A stretch of 8,903 bases of DNA from JBBRZF01 sp038236965 (lineage in GTDB: Bacteria; Acidobacteriota; Terriglobia; Terriglobales; Acidobacteriaceae), in assembly GCA_038236965.1 (NCBI GenBank), contig JBBRZF010000147.1, forward strand, positions 1 through 8,903. Direction: 5' to 3'. Position 1 is the first letter of the stretch; the number at the start of each line of letters is the position of its first letter. The position numbers and the translations under genes were made by a program. Positions 6,168 through 8,903 of the stretch are shown piece after piece. A model generated the notes under the pieces. It ran no database searches. It saw only the letters and a list, made by a program, of their open reading frames with translations, and had not been told where the DNA came from.

Positions 6168-7277
6168 ATGGGTACTAAGAAGGAAAGTTTTCGATCTGTT
6201 CTCATTTTTGGCGGAGCCGGATTTGTAGGTTCCAATTGGGCGCAGAAACTCCTGGAGAATACTGAAGCCAAGATTCACATATTTGATAATCTTTCGCGCA
6301 AAGGCTCGCGCCATAACCTCGAGTTCCTGCAAAAAATCGCTGGAAAGTCGGGGCGCCTTCAGATCACTATTGGCGATATTCGCGAACAGGCCAAGGTTCA
6401 GCGCGCGGTAAAACCCGCGACGGAGATCTATCATTTTGCCGCGCAGGTGGCGGTCACCTCCTCGGTTGCTGATCCGCGCAACGATTTTGACGTGAACGTA
6501 GCTGGCACCTTCAACATTCTTGAGGCAGCGCGAAGCAGCGGGAACAATCCTTTCCTGCTCTTCACCTCAACCAACAAAGTCTACGGCAATCTTTCCAGTC
6601 ACAACGCGATCGCGCAGGCCACCCGCTACGTATCAGCCGAGAGCAATACCGGTACATCCGAAGATCAGCCGCTCGATTTCCATTCGCCTTACGGATGCTC
6701 GAAGGGCGCAGCCGACCAGTATGTTCACGATTATTCCCGCATTTACGGATTGCCTACCGTGGTTTTTCGTATGTCCTGCATCGCCGGACCACGCCAGTTC
6801 GGCAACGAAGATCAGGGCTGGGTCGCTCACTTCCTGTACTCCGCGCTGCTCGGGAATCCGCTCACCATTTATGGCAGCGGACTGCAGGTGCGCGACATTC
6901 TCCACGTCAGCGATCTCACGCGAGCCTTCGAGCTCGTGTACCAGAACCGCCTGCAGACGCAGGGCCAGGTGTTCAATGTCGGCGGAGGACCGGTCAACAC
7001 GGTCTCGCTGGTGGAACTCATGGCTCTCATCGAGGAGACCGCGCGCGCAAAGGTTCAGTTTGACCGCACACGCCTGCGTCCTGGCGATCAACTGATCTAC
7101 GTGACCGACCACTCCAAGCTCACGCAAATGACCGGGTGGAAACCGGAGATCAATGTGCGCGGCGTGGTGGAATCCCTGCATGCCTGGTTCAAGCGCAATC
7201 GCGACCTGTTTCCGGTTTCGCAGATCAGGGAAATTCAGAGCGCTCTTTCTGCTGCCGAACTGGGGCGCTCCGCATGA
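6168..7277 (+). CDS. NAD-dependent epimerase, CDP-paratose/tyvelose 2-epimerase-like
   Basis: This 369-residue extended SDR is of the nucleotide-sugar epimerase/dehydratase class. The Rossmann motif is GGAGFVG (15-21) and Asp40 (IFDNLSRKG) binds the NAD ribose. FTSTNKVYG (132-140) supplies the active-site Ser/Thr, and SPYGCSKGAADQYV (173-186) supplies Tyr175 and Lys179. The stretches STNKVYG, YGCSKGAADQYV and CIAGPRQFGNEDQGW (204-218) are the RfbE-like pattern. RfbE inverts C2 of CDP-paratose to give CDP-tyvelose, so C2 epimerisation of a CDP-linked or related sugar is the best guess. A different nucleotide sugar is possible, because no CDP-sugar synthesis genes are visible here. GGAG at 6153-6156 lies 11 bases before ATG. 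The stop codon overlaps the radical SAM start (ATGA at 7274-7277), implying translational coupling. The protein is expected to be cytoplasmic. Confidence 0.88.
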   Translation: MGTKKESFRSVLIFGGAGFVGSNWAQKLLENTEAKIHIFDNLSRKGSRHNLEFLQKIAGKSGRLQITIGDIREQAKVQRAVKPATEIYHFAAQVAVTSSVADPRNDFDVNVAGTFNILEAARSSGNNPFLLFTSTNKVYGNLSSHNAIAQATRYVSAESNTGTSEDQPLDFHSPYGCSKGAADQYVHDYSRIYGLPTVVFRMSCIAGPRQFGNEDQGWVAHFLYSALLGNPLTIYGSGLQVRDILHVSDLTRAFELVYQNRLQTQGQVFNVGGGPVNTVSLVELMALIEETARAKVQFDRTRLRPGDQLIYVTDHSKLTQMTGWKPEINVRGVVESLHAWFKRNRDLFPVSQIREIQSALSAAELGRSA

Positions 7278-8593
7278 GGTACGCATTCGTTAACCCCAAC
7301 TGGGATTTCACGGGCTCCACTTACTTCGGATGTCGCGACGCGCACCTTCCCCTGGAACTCATGTTCCCGTATGACAAAGTTCGCGAAGCTGGACACGATG
7401 CTCTGCTCGTTGATTCCCAGACGGACAAACTCTCATTGCAGGAAACCGCGCGTCGCGTCAACGAATTCAACGCTGATTTCCTCATCATGCCTTCCGCGCC
7501 GTCGTACCTGTTCTGGCGCTGTCCGCCTCCGGAACTGCGCGTTCCCATCGAATGGTTTGCAGGCATCGGCGGTCGCGCGAAGAAAGTATTGATCGGACCC
7601 CACGGCTCCGCCACTCCCCGCGCCGCTCTTCGCAAAACCGCAGCAGACGTGGTTCTCCGTGGCGAACCAGATCAGGCCATCGCCGATCTCGCAACTCAGC
7701 CATGGGAGATGATCGAGGGCTGCTGCTGGCAAGAAGAAAAAGGGATTCACCTTACGCAGTCGCTCGGGGTCGTCGACATGAAGACCTTGCGCGCTCTCAA
7801 CTTCAGCAACTACAACGTGGAGGCCCACACCCACCGCCATCATGTTTTCTTCGGCGAAGGCCGTGGAGCCGAGTTGGAATTCGCTCGCGGATGTCCCTGG
7901 TCCTGCACCTTCTGCAACAAGACTCTTTTCCGCAACAAGTTCCGCGAACGCAATGTGGAAGACGTGCTTCTCGAAGTGGATCGCCTGGTGGCCCGCGGAG
8001 TGGACTACATCTATTTCATCGACGAGATCTTCGGGGTCGGCAAGAACGTGCGTCGCCTGCTCGAAGGCATCGCCGAACGCAACGTGCAGATCGGCTTCCA
8101 GACGCGCATCGATCTCTGGGACGAAGAGTCTCTCGACCTGCTCGGACGCGCCCGCTGTATTTCCATGGAAGTCGGTATCGAGTCCATCACCGAGGAAGGT
8201 CGCGACGAACTCAACAAGAATTGCCGCATGAATACCGACCGCATCAGCGAGCTACTCATCTACGCCAAGACGCGCATTCCGTGGGTGCAGGCGAATTTGA
8301 TCCTCACCGAAAAGGATGACAAGGAAGATATCCGCCATTGGCAGGAACATCTCAAGGCGCACGGCGTCTGGGTGAGCGAACCTGTTCCCATGTTTCCGTT
8401 CCCTGGCAGCCCGCTCTACGTGCAGACGTTCGGCGCTCAACCCGACGACACCGCCTGGGAGCGCGCTCACCACTACTACACGACTTCTTTCAACGATAAA
8501 GGCTATAGCGATATTCAGGAGCAGCGGCCCATCTCCATCGAGGAACTTGAAGGCGGCGCTGCTCGCGGCAACGTATTGGAAAAGGTGAGCTGA
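7274..8593 (+). CDS. B12-binding-domain-type radical SAM protein
   Basis: This 439-residue protein has two parts. Residues 1-150 look like the Rossmann-like B12-binding domain (MRYAFVNPNW, then LPLELMFPYDKVREAGHDALLVD, an FLIMPSAPSY strand, and VLIGPHGSATP leading to VLRGEP). The canonical DxHxxG cobalamin-ligand motif is not visible, as in many relatives. Residues 200-390 form the radical SAM barrel, with cluster cysteines Cys207, Cys211 and Cys214 in RGCPWSCTFC (CxxxCxxC). IYFIDEIFG (246-254), MEVGIES (298-304) and the downstream FPFPGSPLY (375-382) are typical of B12-type radical SAM enzymes. Known members catalyse methylations or rearrangements on lipids, sugars, peptides or antibiotics. 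Coupling to a sugar epimerase and proximity to ugd suggest a nucleotide-sugar or glycan substrate, but this is inference. ATG 7274 overlaps the upstream stop and has only a weak purine-rich region in front. Confidence 0.88.
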   Translation: MRYAFVNPNWDFTGSTYFGCRDAHLPLELMFPYDKVREAGHDALLVDSQTDKLSLQETARRVNEFNADFLIMPSAPSYLFWRCPPPELRVPIEWFAGIGGRAKKVLIGPHGSATPRAALRKTAADVVLRGEPDQAIADLATQPWEMIEGCCWQEEKGIHLTQSLGVVDMKTLRALNFSNYNVEAHTHRHHVFFGEGRGAELEFARGCPWSCTFCNKTLFRNKFRERNVEDVLLEVDRLVARGVDYIYFIDEIFGVGKNVRRLLEGIAERNVQIGFQTRIDLWDEESLDLLGRARCISMEVGIESITEEGRDELNKNCRMNTDRISELLIYAKTRIPWVQANLILTEKDDKEDIRHWQEHLKAHGVWVSEPVPMFPFPGSPLYVQTFGAQPDDTAWERAHHYYTTSFNDKGYSDIQEQRPISIEELEGGAARGNVLEKVS

Positions 8594-8628
8594 TGTTGAC
8601 CACCCCAAAGGAATAGGACATTCACACG

Positions 8629-8903
8629 ATGAGAGTGGCAGTGATAGGTTCCGGATACGTAGGGTTGGTTGCAGCCGCTTGCATGGCGGAGATCGGCCAT
8701 TCCGTCATTTGCGTCGATAACGATCCGCATAAGATCGCGGCCCTGCAGGCAGGACAGAACACGATTCACGAAGAGTTTCTGCCAGAGTTGCTGGCTCGCC
8801 ACCACGGCCAGCGCCTTACATTCACCACCTCATTGCCGGATGCAGTACGCGCCAGCTCGGTGGTGTTTCTTGCCGTAGGGACCCCGCCGGCCGACACCGG
8901 CGA
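8629..8903 (+). CDS. ugd: UDP-glucose 6-dehydrogenase (N-terminal part)
   Basis: The first 91 codons are present and the gene runs off the right edge. The protein begins MRVAVIGSGYVGLVAAACMA, with the NAD-binding GSGYVGL at residues 7-13. VDNDPHKI (30-37) holds acidic residues suited to NAD, and VVFLAVGTPP (79-88) is diagnostic of the UDP-glucose/GDP-mannose dehydrogenase family. The full enzyme oxidises UDP-glucose to UDP-glucuronate for capsule or exopolysaccharide synthesis and is usually about 430-460 residues. The region normally reading IYEPGL is IHEEFL here (about residues 46-51), a variant at the substrate-facing loop. GDP-mannose or UDP-ManNAc dehydrogenase cannot be excluded without the C-terminus. 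AGGA at 8615-8618 lies 10 bases before ATG 8629. The gap to the radical SAM gene is 35 bases, so one operon is likely. Confidence 0.88.
   Translation, partial: MRVAVIGSGYVGLVAAACMAEIGHSVICVDNDPHKIAALQAGQNTIHEEFLPELLARHHGQRLTFTTSLPDAVRASSVVFLAVGTPPADTG

Noticed and set aside
8593..8616. Seven-codon frame (ATG...TAG) overlapping the radical SAM stop as TGATG, considered as a coupling peptide
   Set aside because: Frames this short arise by chance; the following ugd start has its own SD at 8615-8618 and does not need coupling.

Overview
The window most likely comes from an acidobacterium (Terriglobia-like). The main reason is the truncated protein at the left edge. Its C-terminus has the FNLFNTTNF...FGQV...VIQFGAKYSF* pattern typical of the very large carboxypeptidase-regulatory/TonB-dependent (Oar-like) receptors that are abundant in that phylum. 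GC content is moderately high, and every supported gene lies on the + strand. This taxonomic call is an inference from family resemblance, not from a database search.

Region 1 (1-228) holds the tail of the outer-membrane receptor and a near-perfect intrinsic terminator. Region 2 (246-5855) is a compact five-gene cassette bracketed by strong hairpins at 185-228 and 5876-5908. Its genes are a FabG-type short-chain dehydrogenase, a KASIII/FabH-fold condensing enzyme, a membrane-anchored alpha/beta hydrolase, an AMP-forming acyl-CoA ligase and an SCP2-type thiolase. Short gaps and a 1-nt TGATG overlap suggest one transcript. A plausible reading is that the ligase activates a carboxylic acid to its CoA thioester, the thiolase and KASIII-like protein make or break a C-C bond on it, the SDR interconverts a 3-keto and a 3-hydroxy group, and the hydrolase releases or processes an ester or thioester. 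The product is unknown to me.

The KASIII-like protein is the most unusual member. Aligned without gaps to E. coli FabH it keeps the nucleophilic cysteine, but the catalytic His is Thr and the catalytic Asn is Tyr. A degenerate KASIII beside an SCP2-type thiolase recalls the PhlA/PhlC acyltransferase and the archaeal HMG-CoA synthase/thiolase complex. However, no DUF35/OB-fold partner is encoded here. The gene content also superficially resembles the OleABCD olefin cassette, but the individual enzymes are of different subtypes.

Region 3 (6168-8903) is the start of what looks like a surface-polysaccharide or nucleotide-sugar cluster. It holds a CDP-paratose/tyvelose 2-epimerase-like SDR, a B12-binding-domain-type radical SAM enzyme translationally coupled to it (ATGA overlap), and the N-terminal part of a UDP-glucose 6-dehydrogenase that runs off the right edge. 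The 259-base gap before it (5909-6167) is relatively AT-rich and is the likely place for this cluster's promoter. I saw no tRNA, rRNA, CRISPR array, insertion sequence or integrase.
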